The translations under genes were made by a program, and so were the position numbers. Of a DNA stretch of 64,000 nt, positions 8,774 through 17,613 are shown in pieces (position 1 is the first letter of the stretch; every line of letters starts with the position of its first letter). Origin of the DNA: Echinicola salinicaeni (GTDB lineage Bacteria; Bacteroidota; Bacteroidia; Cytophagales; Cyclobacteriaceae). The notes beneath the pieces are model-generated. The model ran no database searches and was not told the origin of the DNA. It saw only the letters and a list, made by a program, of their open reading frames with translations. The stretch covers positions 310,001-374,000 of the forward strand of contig NZ_JACODZ010000006.1 of assembly GCF_014280965.1 (NCBI RefSeq), in the 5' to 3' direction.

Positions 8774-10393
8774 CTATTTGTTTTTGCCAAGATAGGTATA
8801 TTCCTTTCCTTCTTTATTTATTATCATTTTCGATTTGCTTAGGAAAGTGACCCTACTGTATACAAAAAGTTTATTGTTTTGCCCCATTATTAAATAGTAT
8901 TGACCTTCTGGTGCTGTAGTGTTTTCCCATTGTCTTTGGATGTTCCAATAGTAATAATGAGATGAATTTCCTTTTCCATTGAATTCTGTATACCTAATAG
9001 CAGTAGAATCAGACTTAAAGATGAGGTTTTCATAGTAAGTATCTCCTGATCCTGGTTCTGCTTCCCATTCCAATTCCCATGGGCTTTGGTCAATTAGAAT
9101 GTCTGATGCATTATTGTAAATGATTGATGCATCAAATTCATTAGCAACTTGATTTCCAAATCCATCCTCATAGGTCAAAGTGAAGCCAAAGGACTGATTG
9201 CTCTTTTCGTTTGTGCTAAATATGGCATAGAACTTTTCAGTGTCTCCTGTCAATTCACTTACTTGTACCATATTATTTCTGGAAATTGAAATGGAGAGGT
9301 TTTCAAAATCATCCACATACCTACTTTCTGTTTTTTCATTAAAATCAGGTAAGCCTAGCTCTGGATAATTCGTTATAAGCTTTTTATATAGATCGATAAA
9401 CTCTCCAATTACAGGAAGGCTTAAATTTTTATCTTCCACATTTAGAGTCCTATAATTCATCTTGATGGAGAAAGCTACTTTTTCTTTGTTATTGAAAGTA
9501 AATGGATCAGCCATAATTCTGAAATTGGAAATAGCCCCATCCGTATATTCAAAAGTGGTTTCACTCAAATCATTCTGTGCGAAATAGGCCATACTTAGTA
9601 ATTCAGAAACTGCTGATTTTACTTTGTTCATCAAGAAAGACTTTTCTCCAGTAATAAGGCTAAGACCAATATCCAGAGCACCTACAATACCTATGCCTAC
9701 TGCAGCTGCAGCAGAGCTTTGCACTACTGCTAAAGCTCCTATGGTATATAGGGTTACTTTTTTCATTTGTGTAAACCTGCATGATGCATTACAGTCGCCC
9801 ATGTTTCTATTATTAGGGTCTCCGTTACCAATCAGGTCGTCATAGATTTCCAGCTCCGCTTTCAACTGAATGAGTTGCTTGGAATTTGCCTGGATAAATG
9901 AGGCCGCTTGCTGTTTTTCAGCTAAACTTAGTTGATCAAAATCGGCTTTGGCTAGTTCAATTTCACTTTTATCCATTCCATCATAATGGGAATTATCCTC
10001 AAAATAACTTGATAGATAGTTGTCCACAAAGGCCTCAGGATCATTGATTTCGGAGGCATTTATAATGTTGATATTAGTTTTGAAAATGTTTTCTCCAATG
10101 GAGAAAGAGACACTTTGTTTTCCAGTCGAAGCTTCAGCCGGTACCATAAATATCAATTCTTTTTCTCCAGTCTTTTGGATATTGATGGGTAAGCTCCCCA
10201 ATAATCCCGTAATGGCCGTTTCTGATATGGAAATGTCTGTGGTTATCGTTACTAGTTGTAAGGCTTGGGCATCCGAAGCACTTAAGGCAATTGATGTGTT
10301 TTTCGGGACTGAAGAAGGATTTTCTTCGCTGGAACAGGATACCAAGGAAAGTATCAAAATTATGTGAATGAGCTTAGCATAGACATTTTTCAT
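8774..10393 (-). CDS. Large predicted lipoprotein, function unknown
   Basis: Predicted SPII lipoprotein of 539 aa: basic n-region, hydrophobic core and lipobox LVSC (Cys20) followed by a Ser/Glu-rich linker. The first 120 residues after the linker resemble an IPT/TIG or Ig-like beta domain (ALQLVTITTDISI, later GKQSVSFSIGENIFKTNI). A small hydrophobic Ala/Gly-rich stretch lies at about 220-250, flanked by a four-Cys patch (NMGDCNASCRF near 205). The C-terminal about 110 residues look lipocalin-like (SPWELEWEAEPGSGDTYYENLIFKSD). No enzyme motif seen. Probably at the outer membrane. A monocistronic gene. Confidence 0.72.
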   Translation of the reverse strand: MKNVYAKLIHIILILSLVSCSSEENPSSVPKNTSIALSASDAQALQLVTITTDISISETAITGLLGSLPINIQKTGEKELIFMVPAEASTGKQSVSFSIGENIFKTNINIINASEINDPEAFVDNYLSSYFEDNSHYDGMDKSEIELAKADFDQLSLAEKQQAASFIQANSKQLIQLKAELEIYDDLIGNGDPNNRNMGDCNASCRFTQMKKVTLYTIGALAVVQSSAAAAVGIGIVGALDIGLSLITGEKSFLMNKVKSAVSELLSMAYFAQNDLSETTFEYTDGAISNFRIMADPFTFNNKEKVAFSIKMNYRTLNVEDKNLSLPVIGEFIDLYKKLITNYPELGLPDFNEKTESRYVDDFENLSISISRNNMVQVSELTGDTEKFYAIFSTNEKSNQSFGFTLTYEDGFGNQVANEFDASIIYNNASDILIDQSPWELEWEAEPGSGDTYYENLIFKSDSTAIRYTEFNGKGNSSHYYYWNIQRQWENTTAPEGQYYLIMGQNNKLFVYSRVTFLSKSKMIINKEGKEYTYLGKNK

Positions 10394-10836
10394 TTTACTG
10401 GAGAGGTTAAAATTTCAATTAATACTTAAAAAGCACCTAATTTGAATATTTAATTTATTATCTCCTATACCCTAAAATGAGTATATATCGTATAAATGGT
10501 AGAATTCCATCAATAAAAGTCGCTTAAAAGGGTGTGAAGAAACTGCAATGACTGGAGAATTATATTTTTAAAAAATAGAAAATGAAGCATTAGGCAAGGA
10601 ATATCCTCTTAAATGAATAGGATTAAGATATAGATAATTGGAAAGACGTAAATATGCAGCAGTCTCTAATCATTTTTTTGTAAATGGGTACATGACTCTG
10701 CTAGATTATTCATTTTGCTTGAATTTGATTAGCGATGAAAGGTTTTTCAAATATTAGCTTTATTTTTAATTAAGAAATATTAACTCCTTCGGATTCTGGG
10801 GGCAATGTTTTGATAATATTAGATAACCTTTGGTAG
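10394..10836. other. Divergent intergenic region
   Basis: About 440 bp between the lipoprotein (minus) and the MscS gene (plus). It is AT-rich with no open frame above about 15 codons. Just before the MscS start (10825-10833), TAACCTTTG resembles a TAnnTTTG -7 box with one extra base. Nothing else supported. Confidence 0.45.
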
Positions 10837-12708
10837 ATGAAGAAGTATTTAGGTGTATTTTTGATTGGGTTTCTGCTAGCATCCATAGCAGCCAAAGCTC
10901 AAACGGATAGCTTGGCAAATCAAGATTCCATGGATAATGTATTGTTGGAGGCTTATGAATCTAAGATTGCTGCCATAGAAAAGCAACGCTTAGAGGATTC
11001 CTTGATGCGGGCAGCCTTGGAGATGCAGCTTAATTCCCTTAAAACTACCGATAACCTTAAGAAAGAAGAACTACAGGCCCAACTGGATGAGATTGCCAAT
11101 CGGGAATCAAATAGGCTCTCTCTAAAAAAAGCCCAAATAGATTCACTCCGTAAAAATACCCAAGGCTACCCGGTACTGGGAGTAATGAGCGATACTCTTT
11201 TTCATATTTACACAAAAATTGGTGCTTCCAGACCCAAAGAAAGGGCTGATAATATAAGCCAAAAAATCAGTGGGCTATATGATGATGATTTTTTAATAGT
11301 AGACTCCATTAGGGTAATTGCTGAAGAGAATCTGGCCGATATTGTGTATAATGAAACCATCATCATGAGTGTCTCAGAAATGGACGCTTTATGGAATGAT
11401 ACTACTATTCGAAGCCTAGCAGATAGCTATGCTGTAGAGATCAAAGCGTCGATAGTACAAGCAAGAAAGGATAATAGTTTTGTGACCATATTGATTAGAA
11501 TTGGATTGGTCATCCTTTCGATTTCTAGTACCTGGTTAGTTATATGGATGGTAGGAAAAGGGCACCGCAGGCTATTAAAGTATATAGCGGCCCGTAAGGA
11601 TGATTGGCTGAAAGATTTGTCTTATAAGGATTATACATTCCTATCGGCCTATCAGGAGTTCAAATTCATCATTTTTATCAGTCGCTTTTTGAAATGGCTT
11701 ATTTATGCTTTGGTTTTGTATATCGCATTGCCATTAGTATTAAGTGTGTTCCCATTTACCAGAGGCTGGTCATATCAGTTATTTGATCTTATATGGTCTC
11801 CCTTTAAGGCCATATTTGTTTCTGTAGTAGAATTTTTGCCAGATCTATTTAGCATATTGGCTATATATCTGGTGATGCGTTATGTGATCAAATTTGTGAG
11901 TTATATTTTTGATGAAATTGCCAATGAAAAATTAGTCATTACTGGTTTTCATACAGATTGGGCTAAACCTACTTATAATATTGTCAGGTTTTTATTATAT
12001 GCCTTTACTTTTGTAATGATCTTCCCACACCTTCCAGGTTCGGATTCTCCTGCTTTCAAAGGTGTTTCTGTGTTTATAGGTATTCTGTTTTCTTTGGGTT
12101 CTTCTTCTGCTATTTCCAATATGATAGCTGGTTTGGTAATTACCTATATGCGTCCATTCAAAATCGGAGATAGGATCAGATTAGGAGATACTTCAGGGGA
12201 TGTAGTGGAAAAGACCCTTTTGGTGACCAGGCTGAAAACTATCAAAAATGAGGAAATTACTATTCCTAATTCAGCTATTCTAACTGGAAATACCATAAAC
12301 TATACCTCCTATTCCCAAAATGAAGGATTAATTATCCACACTTCTGTGACCATTGGTTATGATGTTCCTTGGCAGCTGATGTATGAAATTTTGATAGAGG
12401 CAGCCTTAAGAACGGATTTGATTATGAAGGACCCCAAGCCATTTGTATTGCAAACCAGTTTGGATGATTTTTATGTGGCTTATCAGCTGAATGCCTACAC
12501 CAAAGAAGCCAGCAAGCAAGCTTTGATCTATAGCAATCTGCATCAAAATATTCAGGATGTATGTAATGAGAAGGGCGTAGAGATTCTTTCTCCACATTAC
12601 AGGGCTCAGCGAGATGGAAATTCTACTACCATTCCATCGGATTATTTGCCTAAGGATTATCAGGCACCTCCATTTAATGTGAATATCAAAAAAGAGAAAC
12701 CCGAGTAA
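10837..12708 (+). CDS. MscS family mechanosensitive channel
   Basis: Mechanosensitive ion channel of 623 aa. A signal peptide is followed (from about residue 22) by a charged coiled coil (about 35-105) in the periplasm. Membrane helices lie at about 215-240, 275-303, 325-355 and 385-405, followed by the pore helix TM3 (SLGSSSAISNMIAGLVITY) and the MscS beta domain (FKIGDRIRLGDTSGDV, EEITIPNSAILTGNTINY) at about 435-500, then an alpha/beta C-terminal domain. This is the extended MscS architecture seen in MscM/MscK-like proteins. It should release solutes on osmotic downshift. Monocistronic, with no strong terminator after it. Confidence 0.92.
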   Translation: MKKYLGVFLIGFLLASIAAKAQTDSLANQDSMDNVLLEAYESKIAAIEKQRLEDSLMRAALEMQLNSLKTTDNLKKEELQAQLDEIANRESNRLSLKKAQIDSLRKNTQGYPVLGVMSDTLFHIYTKIGASRPKERADNISQKISGLYDDDFLIVDSIRVIAEENLADIVYNETIIMSVSEMDALWNDTTIRSLADSYAVEIKASIVQARKDNSFVTILIRIGLVILSISSTWLVIWMVGKGHRRLLKYIAARKDDWLKDLSYKDYTFLSAYQEFKFIIFISRFLKWLIYALVLYIALPLVLSVFPFTRGWSYQLFDLIWSPFKAIFVSVVEFLPDLFSILAIYLVMRYVIKFVSYIFDEIANEKLVITGFHTDWAKPTYNIVRFLLYAFTFVMIFPHLPGSDSPAFKGVSVFIGILFSLGSSSAISNMIAGLVITYMRPFKIGDRIRLGDTSGDVVEKTLLVTRLKTIKNEEITIPNSAILTGNTINYTSYSQNEGLIIHTSVTIGYDVPWQLMYEILIEAALRTDLIMKDPKPFVLQTSLDDFYVAYQLNAYTKEASKQALIYSNLHQNIQDVCNEKGVEILSPHYRAQRDGNSTTIPSDYLPKDYQAPPFNVNIKKEKPE

Positions 12709-12927
12709 TTAATAGGCTTATTTAATAATTGAAACACCAGATTGAAGTTTGACTTTCAATGGATGCGCTTTGCTCCAACAGTTCCTGAGCTTCCAGCTTT
12801 TGTATTCAATTTCCTTTTTGGGAATGAATTTCATGTATTTATTGGTGTAATTTATTTCATTTTATTACATCTTTAAAGATGATAGCCCTTTCAATCCTAA
12901 CAATTCCAATTCTTAAACATAATAAAT

Positions 12928-13764
12928 ATGAAAATCTCAAAGATGCTGCCCCATTTTTTGTTGGGTGTTGGTATAATGGTGCAGTCTTGTAATCCCAAGC
13001 CTTATAAGATATCTGAAGGTCACAGTTATATTCAAAAAAGTAAACGATATGACAAAGAATGGAAATTGGTTTGGAATGATGAGTTTAATGAGGGAAAAAT
13101 AGATTCAGAGAAATGGACCAAGATTCCACCAAATAGTGCTGATTGGGGGAATTATATGACTTCCGATCCAAAATGTTATGCTTTTGAAGATGGGAAATTG
13201 ATACTTAAAGGCATCAAGAATGAAGACCAATCAAAAGATGATCGTCCTTATTTGACAGGCGGGGTGTATACCAAGGGGAAATTTGCTTTTCAATTTGGGA
13301 AAATAGAGATTCGAGCTAAGCTGGGTTCTGCAAAGGGGGCTTGGCCGGCAATTTGGATGCTTGCAGAACAGAATAAATATGGGAACTATCCCAAAAATGG
13401 AGAGATTGATATTATGGAGCATATCAATTTTGAAGACCGAATTTACCAAACGACCCACTCCTATTATACACTGAATCTAAAACAAACCGATAATCCTCCT
13501 CATGGAGGAACGGCTGATTTTGATAAGGATGTCTTTAATACTTTTGGTTTGGAATGGTATCCAGATAAATTGGTATTTACCCTAAATGGAGAGCCTACCT
13601 TTACCTATCCTAGACTGGATGATGTGGATAAATCCCAGTGGCCCTATGATCAACCTTTTTATTTGTTAATCGATATGCAGTTAGAGGGAAGCTGGGTTGG
13701 CACTGCTAACCCCGATGATTTGCCTGTGGAAATGGAGGTAGATTGGGTAAGGGTGTATCAATAA
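12928..13764 (+). CDS. GH16 family glycoside hydrolase lipoprotein
   Basis: Family 16 glycoside hydrolase of 278 aa exported as a lipoprotein: lipobox MVQSC (Cys21). The catalytic motif is EIDIME, with nucleophile Glu159, Asp161 and acid/base Glu164 in the beta-bulge (ExDxxE) spacing used by laminarinases, agarases and porphyranases. The family start (LVWNDEFNEGKIDSEKW, residue 48 on) and end (VDWVRVYQ) are complete, so this is a bare catalytic domain with no CBM. Substrate is most likely a beta-1,3-glucan or marine galactan; this cannot be decided from sequence. No SusC/SusD genes lie nearby, so it is not in a polysaccharide utilisation locus here. Confidence 0.92.
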   Translation: MKISKMLPHFLLGVGIMVQSCNPKPYKISEGHSYIQKSKRYDKEWKLVWNDEFNEGKIDSEKWTKIPPNSADWGNYMTSDPKCYAFEDGKLILKGIKNEDQSKDDRPYLTGGVYTKGKFAFQFGKIEIRAKLGSAKGAWPAIWMLAEQNKYGNYPKNGEIDIMEHINFEDRIYQTTHSYYTLNLKQTDNPPHGGTADFDKDVFNTFGLEWYPDKLVFTLNGEPTFTYPRLDDVDKSQWPYDQPFYLLIDMQLEGSWVGTANPDDLPVEMEVDWVRVYQ

Positions 13765-13861
13765 TTTTAAACTTAATATTGGTTTTTCTTATTCTTGAAA
13801 ACTATTGATTGTCAAATGCCGTTTGCTAAACCTTATTAACTACACTAGTCAAAATAAAACA

Positions 13862-14485
13862 ATGAAAAACTACTATTCGAAATTTCTATGGGCATTTATG
13901 TTTATCTGCCTTTTCCAATTCAATAAAACTTATGCACAAGCGGGATTGAATGTCCCTGCAGATCCAACTGATATTTCTCCCCTTTTGATTGGCGAGCAAA
14001 TTCCTATGAGTCAAGTTAAGGACACAGATGGAAATATAAAGTCCCTGAATGAAATTGTGGCCAATAAGCCAACGCTACTAATTTTCTATCGTGGAGGTTG
14101 GTGTCCATACTGCAATAAGCATTTGGCAGAATTGCAGAGCATTGAGCAGGATATTCTGGATATGGGCTATCAGATTGTGGCTATCAGTCCTGATGCTCCT
14201 GAACAGCTGAAAGCAACTGTGGATAAAAATGAATTGACCTATAGCCTCTATTCGGATAATGACTTGAAAGTGACCAAGGCCTTTGGATTGGCATTCCAGG
14301 CTCCGGGAAGATATAAGGAAATGCTTTTTAAAGCTTCTGATCAATTAAACCCTGGAATTATACCGGTACCTGCTGTCTTTGCTTTGGATATCGAAGGAAA
14401 TATTCAGTTTGAATATATCAATCCAAATTATGATACTCGAATCAGCGGGGATTTGATCAAGGCAGCACTGGGAACATTGAGATAG
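13862..14485 (+). CDS. Exported peroxiredoxin-like thiol peroxidase/oxidoreductase
   Basis: AhpC/TSA-like thioredoxin-fold protein of 207 aa with a signal peptide ending at TYAQA (about residue 27). The motif FYRGGWCPYCNKHLAEL has the peroxiredoxin-like Cys plus a second Cys two residues on. Later segments (VAISPDAPEQLKATV, YSLYSDNDLKVTKAFGLAF) fit the peroxiredoxin fold. The ATG at 13862 was preferred to a TTG at 13805 because it gives a normal signal peptide. It presumably reduces peroxides or thiols in the periplasm. A strong terminator follows. Confidence 0.85.
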   Translation: MKNYYSKFLWAFMFICLFQFNKTYAQAGLNVPADPTDISPLLIGEQIPMSQVKDTDGNIKSLNEIVANKPTLLIFYRGGWCPYCNKHLAELQSIEQDILDMGYQIVAISPDAPEQLKATVDKNELTYSLYSDNDLKVTKAFGLAFQAPGRYKEMLFKASDQLNPGIIPVPAVFALDIEGNIQFEYINPNYDTRISGDLIKAALGTLR

Positions 14486-14513
14486 CAGAGATCAGATGTT
14501 AAAAGTTAAAATG

Positions 14514-14547
14514 AAGGACAGTCTATTATAGGCTGTCTTTTTTTTAT
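14514..14547 (+). terminator. Intrinsic terminator after peroxiredoxin gene
   Basis: A hairpin of about 12 bp with some G-U pairs (arms 14514-14525 and 14529-14540) around a 3-nt loop. It is followed by an uninterrupted T run that ends near 14545. Placed about 30 bp after the stop codon, it is a standard Rho-independent terminator for the plus strand. Confidence 0.8.
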
Positions 14548-14587
14548 CTATGTGTGGATAATTATTCAGAGGAACAAGGAAAATAAT

Positions 14588-14944
14588 TTATACCATGACA
14601 CTTTCCCTATGCTCCAGCCCCCATTTGACCATTGCATCCAATACATTCTTGATTTTTTTGCCTGAGGGGGTGAGCTCATATTCTACTGTCACGGGAGTAG
14701 TGTCATGGACAGTTCTTTTTACAATGCTATTCAGCTCAAGTTCCTTCAATTCCTTGGAAAGCATTCTTGGTGTTATTTTGGGAATATCTCTTTCCAATTC
14801 TTTAAATCGCTTGGTGCCATAGCAGAGTGATCCGATAATCGGCAATTTCCATTTGCCGCTAATGGCATTCATTGCCTCACGAACAGCTAAGACAAATTCA
14901 CTAGAGCATAAGTGAACTTTTTGGTTTTCTATGATTGTTTCCAT
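14588..14944 (-). CDS. HxlR family transcriptional regulator
   Basis: Winged-helix regulator of 118 aa of the HxlR/DUF24 class. Features: the Cys12 in HLCSSEF (often the redox-sensing Cys of the family), GKWKLPIIGSLCYGTKRF helix-turn-helix, PKITPRMLSKELKELEL recognition helix and VEYELTPSGKKI wing. Such proteins repress adjacent oxidoreductase genes in response to electrophiles, quinones or thiol stress. Here it is divergent from a nitroreductase-DoxX pair with a perfect 34-bp palindrome 17 bp upstream of its own start, so it probably regulates both directions. Confidence 0.92.
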   Translation of the reverse strand: METIIENQKVHLCSSEFVLAVREAMNAISGKWKLPIIGSLCYGTKRFKELERDIPKITPRMLSKELKELELNSIVKRTVHDTTPVTVEYELTPSGKKIKNVLDAMVKWGLEHRESVMV

Positions 14945-14961
14945 TATCCTATACGAGTTTG

Positions 14962-14995
14962 CTATACTTTAGTATACCGGTATACTAAAGTATAG
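14962..14995. promoter_or_regulatory. Perfect 34-bp palindrome, likely HxlR operator
   Basis: Every base from 14962 to 14995 is symmetric about 14978/14979. The right arm is GGTATACTAAAGTATAG, and each arm has an inner TACTTTAGTA-type dyad, so two overlapping dimers could bind. It sits in the 108-bp gap between divergent starts, 17 bp before the HxlR ATG and 57 bp before the nitroreductase ATG. The position implies autorepression and control of the nitroreductase gene. It would also form a strong hairpin in RNA, but placement argues for DNA binding. Confidence 0.8.
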
Positions 14996-15004
14996 TACTT
15001 ACTT

Positions 15005-15030
15005 TTGTATAGTAAATATAGCTAATTTTG
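15005..15030 (+). promoter_or_regulatory. Candidate Bacteroidota-type promoter of the nitroreductase gene
   Basis: TAATTTTG at 15023-15030 matches the TAnnTTTG -7 box exactly, with TTG at 15005-15007 upstream. The spacer of 15 bp is shorter than usual, so this is a moderate call. A transcript starting near 15036 would give a short leader to the ATG at 15053. The palindrome lies just upstream. Confidence 0.45.
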
Positions 15031-15052
15031 TGGCAAAAGAAAAAGAGAAATT

Positions 15053-15685
15053 ATGAGTTTATTAGAAAATTTAGCGTGGAGATACGCCACTAAAAAGATG
15101 AATGGGAAGACAGTTCCCCAGGAAAAAGTAGAGTATATCCTTGAAGCTGCCAGAATGTCTCCATCATCTTCCGGTTTGCAACCTTACAGAGTTTTGGTGA
15201 TTACTGATCCAGAGATAAAAGAAAAGATGAAGCCTATTGCTTGGAATCAAAGTCAGATCACCGATGCCTCTCATATTTTGGTTTTTGCTTCCTGGGATAA
15301 ATATACTGAAGAAAAGATCCAGGAAGTTTTCCACAAAACTTTAGAGGAAAGAGGGTTGCCATTGGATAGAATGGATGACTATAAAGAGAAATTATGGGGT
15401 CTATATAGCCAGCTTTCTGAGGAATGGCATGCGAACCATGCTGCAAAGCAGGCTTATATTGCTTTTGGATTGGCAATAGCTGCAGCTGCTGAGCAAAAAG
15501 TAGATGCTACTCCTATGGAGGGCTTTGATAATGCAGCGATGGACGAGCTATTGGGCTTAGAGGAGTATGGTTTGAAAAGTGCCGTTATATTGCCTCTTGG
15601 ATACAGAGATGAAGCTGAGGATTGGAATGTAAATTTGAAGAAGGTCAGAACTCCGAAGGAAGAGTTTTTACTTGAAGAAGTATAA
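15053..15685 (+). CDS. Nitroreductase family NAD(P)H oxidoreductase
   Basis: FMN-dependent nitroreductase-family protein of 210 aa. The family pattern is clear: RYATKKMNGKTVP near residue 8, AARMSPSSSGLQPYRVLVI at 32-50 (flavin contact), and a HAAKQAYIAFGLAIAAAAE helix at about 125-143. The closing PLGYRDEAEDW segment is present. It reduces quinones, nitroaromatics or related electrophiles using NAD(P)H. Control by the divergent HxlR regulator and the adjacent DoxX gene support a role in electrophile/redox stress. The DoxX gene starts within 4 bp of its stop. Confidence 0.92.
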   Translation: MSLLENLAWRYATKKMNGKTVPQEKVEYILEAARMSPSSSGLQPYRVLVITDPEIKEKMKPIAWNQSQITDASHILVFASWDKYTEEKIQEVFHKTLEERGLPLDRMDDYKEKLWGLYSQLSEEWHANHAAKQAYIAFGLAIAAAAEQKVDATPMEGFDNAAMDELLGLEEYGLKSAVILPLGYRDEAEDWNVNLKKVRTPKEEFLLEEV

Positions 15686-15688
15686 GTG

Positions 15689-16063
15689 ATGAAAAAGGAC
15701 AATATTATTTATTGGGTAACTACAGCCATAGTGGCTGTGATGATGCTTTTCAGCGCGTATAATTATTTTGCAGATCCCAATATGAAAGCAGGCTTTGAGG
15801 CCATGGGCTTCCCTGATTTCTTTAGGATAGAATTGGGAACCGCCAAGATCATTGGTGCTTTGGTATTGTTGATTCCTGGTATCCCCCAATTGTTCAAAAC
15901 CAGTGCTTATGTGGGTTTTGTGATTGTATTTGTATCTGCCTTTATCACACATTTGGCTTTGGGAGATGCTGTTTCTGCATTGGTAATGCCATTGGTATTT
16001 TTAGCTATCTTGCTGGTGTCCTTTCGCTTTCAACAAAAGCGCTTGGTCACAGCAAAATCATAA
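15689..16063 (+). CDS. DoxX-like membrane protein
   Basis: Membrane protein of about 124 aa with four hydrophobic helices (about 8-26, 46-66, 70-92 and 95-112) and the DoxX-like pattern (RIELGTAKIIGALVLLIPGI). DoxX-type proteins often accompany redox regulators and oxidoreductases; in several bacteria they take part in thiol or quinone stress defence. It follows the nitroreductase gene with only 3 bp between stop and ATG (a GTG right after the stop is also possible), so the two genes form an operon under the HxlR palindrome. Confidence 0.87.
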   Translation: MKKDNIIYWVTTAIVAVMMLFSAYNYFADPNMKAGFEAMGFPDFFRIELGTAKIIGALVLLIPGIPQLFKTSAYVGFVIVFVSAFITHLALGDAVSALVMPLVFLAILLVSFRFQQKRLVTAKS

Positions 16064-16074
16064 AAACTTAGCGC

Positions 16075-16156
16075 AACTGTCTCATATCTTGATCAACTGG
16101 TTTGCTGGTATGGAAGCCGGTCAAAATATCAATTTATGGGACAGTTTTTATTTTTT
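16075..16156 (+). terminator. Long interrupted hairpin and T run after DoxX gene
   Basis: Outer arms at 16075-16081 (AACTGTC) and 16140-16146 (GACAGTT) extend inward through CATA/TATG and TTGAT/ATCAA with a wobble and a small internal bulge, and a further ACTGG/CCGGT stem lies inside. The 72-nt structure ends in T5-A-T6. It is longer and more bulged than the other terminators here and looks like an extended or two-part terminator hairpin for the DoxX unit. Confidence 0.65.
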
Positions 16157-16212
16157 ATGTTGAGACATAATTGATGCTCACTACGTTTTGGTGAAAAGGA
16201 CTATTTTTAGTT

Positions 16213-16833
16213 ATGACAAAACGGTTTTTCTTTTTGCTGCTATTTGTTTATTCCATGACTTGTTTGAAATCATCAGCTCAAGAGGCTTCAAGAAGGTTCT
16301 ATTATTTTTCGGAGGATATACTTGTCGGTTCTGGATTAGGATTGGATGTTGGTCTTCACTATGTTGGGGTATCTAAGCTCACATTGGAATTGGGATATAC
16401 TACCTACCTTCTTCCGAGCAACAAGCCTGAGGATTTCCGGATTCATCCAGTTATTGCTATAATTAGCTTTGGCCTAGGTAATCCTACTGATAGAATAAGG
16501 ACTTACCGTGCATGTATAGGGAAAATTATTAACCTAAATCCTGCCAAAACTATTCGGGCAAATTTATCAGCAGGCCTGAGCTATAATGATCACCGAAAGG
16601 TAGCAAATTGGTCTGCGGTACCTTTCGGTGAAGGGACGAATGGAGCTAATTATATATATGAGAATGTGGATGGGTCAAGTATTGGCTTGGTATTACTTCC
16701 AAAAGTGGAATTTGCTTTTTCAAGATATGTCGGTTTCTCGGTAGCTATGAACAGTATGCTTTCAACAAAAAAATCTACTTATGGGCTTTCTGTGGGGTTG
16801 ATGATTGGCTTGGTACGATCGAAAAAATTGTAG
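16213..16833 (+). CDS. Secreted/outer-membrane beta-rich protein, unknown function
   Basis: Exported protein of 206 aa: signal peptide MTKRFFFLLLFVYSM... with a cleavage site near SSAQ-EA (residue 22/23). The rest has alternating hydrophobic strands (LELGYTTYLL, VIAIISFGLG, IRANLSAGLSY, SIGLVLLPKVEFAFS) that fit a small outer-membrane beta-barrel of the porin/OmpW-like type. The final residues GLSVGLMIGLVRSKKL resemble a barrel-closing strand. No recognised family. Stands alone between terminator and methyltransferase gene. Confidence 0.7.
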   Translation: MTKRFFFLLLFVYSMTCLKSSAQEASRRFYYFSEDILVGSGLGLDVGLHYVGVSKLTLELGYTTYLLPSNKPEDFRIHPVIAIISFGLGNPTDRIRTYRACIGKIINLNPAKTIRANLSAGLSYNDHRKVANWSAVPFGEGTNGANYIYENVDGSSIGLVLLPKVEFAFSRYVGFSVAMNSMLSTKKSTYGLSVGLMIGLVRSKKL

Positions 16834-16965
16834 ATGGACTTTTTGCATTAAGGAATGTGGATAAGTTTTTGTCAAGATTATGAAATAGATGCTATTGCCC
16901 AAATAAATAAGAATTAAGTATATTCAGAGTGAAATTTTTCTTTTAACCTTTCAATATTTCCATTG

Positions 16966-17544
16966 ATGAATGATAGTAATATTCTAGACTTGCCGGAGAT
17001 TTATCCACAAATAGAAGCAAAATGTTCGGAAATTGGTTTTTCCATGCCTTCAGATAAATATATTGGCACTTTATTGAAGGCCCTTATTTCCTCCAAACCA
17101 CATGGAAAGTTTTTAGAATTGGGTACGGGAATAGGTCTTTCTCTTGCTTGGATGGTCGATGGATTGGACGAAGACTCCAGTCTTATTACTGTGGATAATA
17201 ATTTTTCTTTCAGTGAAATTGCCCAAGGCTATTTTGGGGCGGACAAGCGTGTGGATATCATTTGTGCTGACGGTGCAAAATGGATCAAAGAATATGAAGG
17301 AGCTCCCTTTGATCTGATTTTTGCTGATGCTTGGCCGGGCAAGTACAGTGAGCTGGAGGAAACCTTGGCACTGTTGAAAACTGGAGGTTTTTATATAATT
17401 GATGATATGAATGCACAGCCCAATTGGCCGACGGGACACCAAGGTAATGTGGATAAGTTGCTTGCCTATTTGGAGCAAAGAGAGGATTTTTCCATTTGCA
17501 AGATGAATTGGTCAACAGGCTTGGTTGTAGCGACTAAAAAATAA
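16966..17544 (+). CDS. Class I SAM-dependent methyltransferase (O-methyltransferase-like)
   Basis: SAM-dependent methyltransferase of 192 aa. Motif I is FLELGTGIGLSLAWMV (about residues 47-62), followed by an acidic end of strand 2 (ITVDNN) and FDLIFADAWPGKY (motif IV-like). The layout resembles the CCoA-type O-methyltransferase family, in which Asp residues in DAWPGKY-like loops bind metal. Substrate unknown. ATG at 16966 was preferred over a TTG three bases upstream. It ends in a strong hairpin shared with the convergent gene. Confidence 0.82.
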   Translation: MNDSNILDLPEIYPQIEAKCSEIGFSMPSDKYIGTLLKALISSKPHGKFLELGTGIGLSLAWMVDGLDEDSSLITVDNNFSFSEIAQGYFGADKRVDIICADGAKWIKEYEGAPFDLIFADAWPGKYSELEETLALLKTGGFYIIDDMNAQPNWPTGHQGNVDKLLAYLEQREDFSICKMNWSTGLVVATKK

Positions 17545-17545
17545 A

Positions 17546-17580
17546 ATATAAAGGGGCAATTTTTCATTGCCCCTTTATAT
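17546..17580. terminator. Bidirectional terminator between convergent genes
   Basis: Perfect 15-bp stem (17546-17560 with 17566-17580) and a 5-nt loop, starting right after the methyltransferase stop. The arms contain AAGGGGCAA/TTGCCCCTT. It lies between convergent stops at 17544 and 17614 and so likely serves both genes. Confidence 0.88.
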
Positions 17581-17613
17581 TGCTTGTTCCGTATAAGAAT
17601 GGATTGAAAGAAC

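Noticed and set aside
12718-12834. Minus-strand 38-codon open frame between the MscS and GH16 genes
   Set aside because: Protein-like composition but too short, with no terminator or family support. Not listed as a gene.
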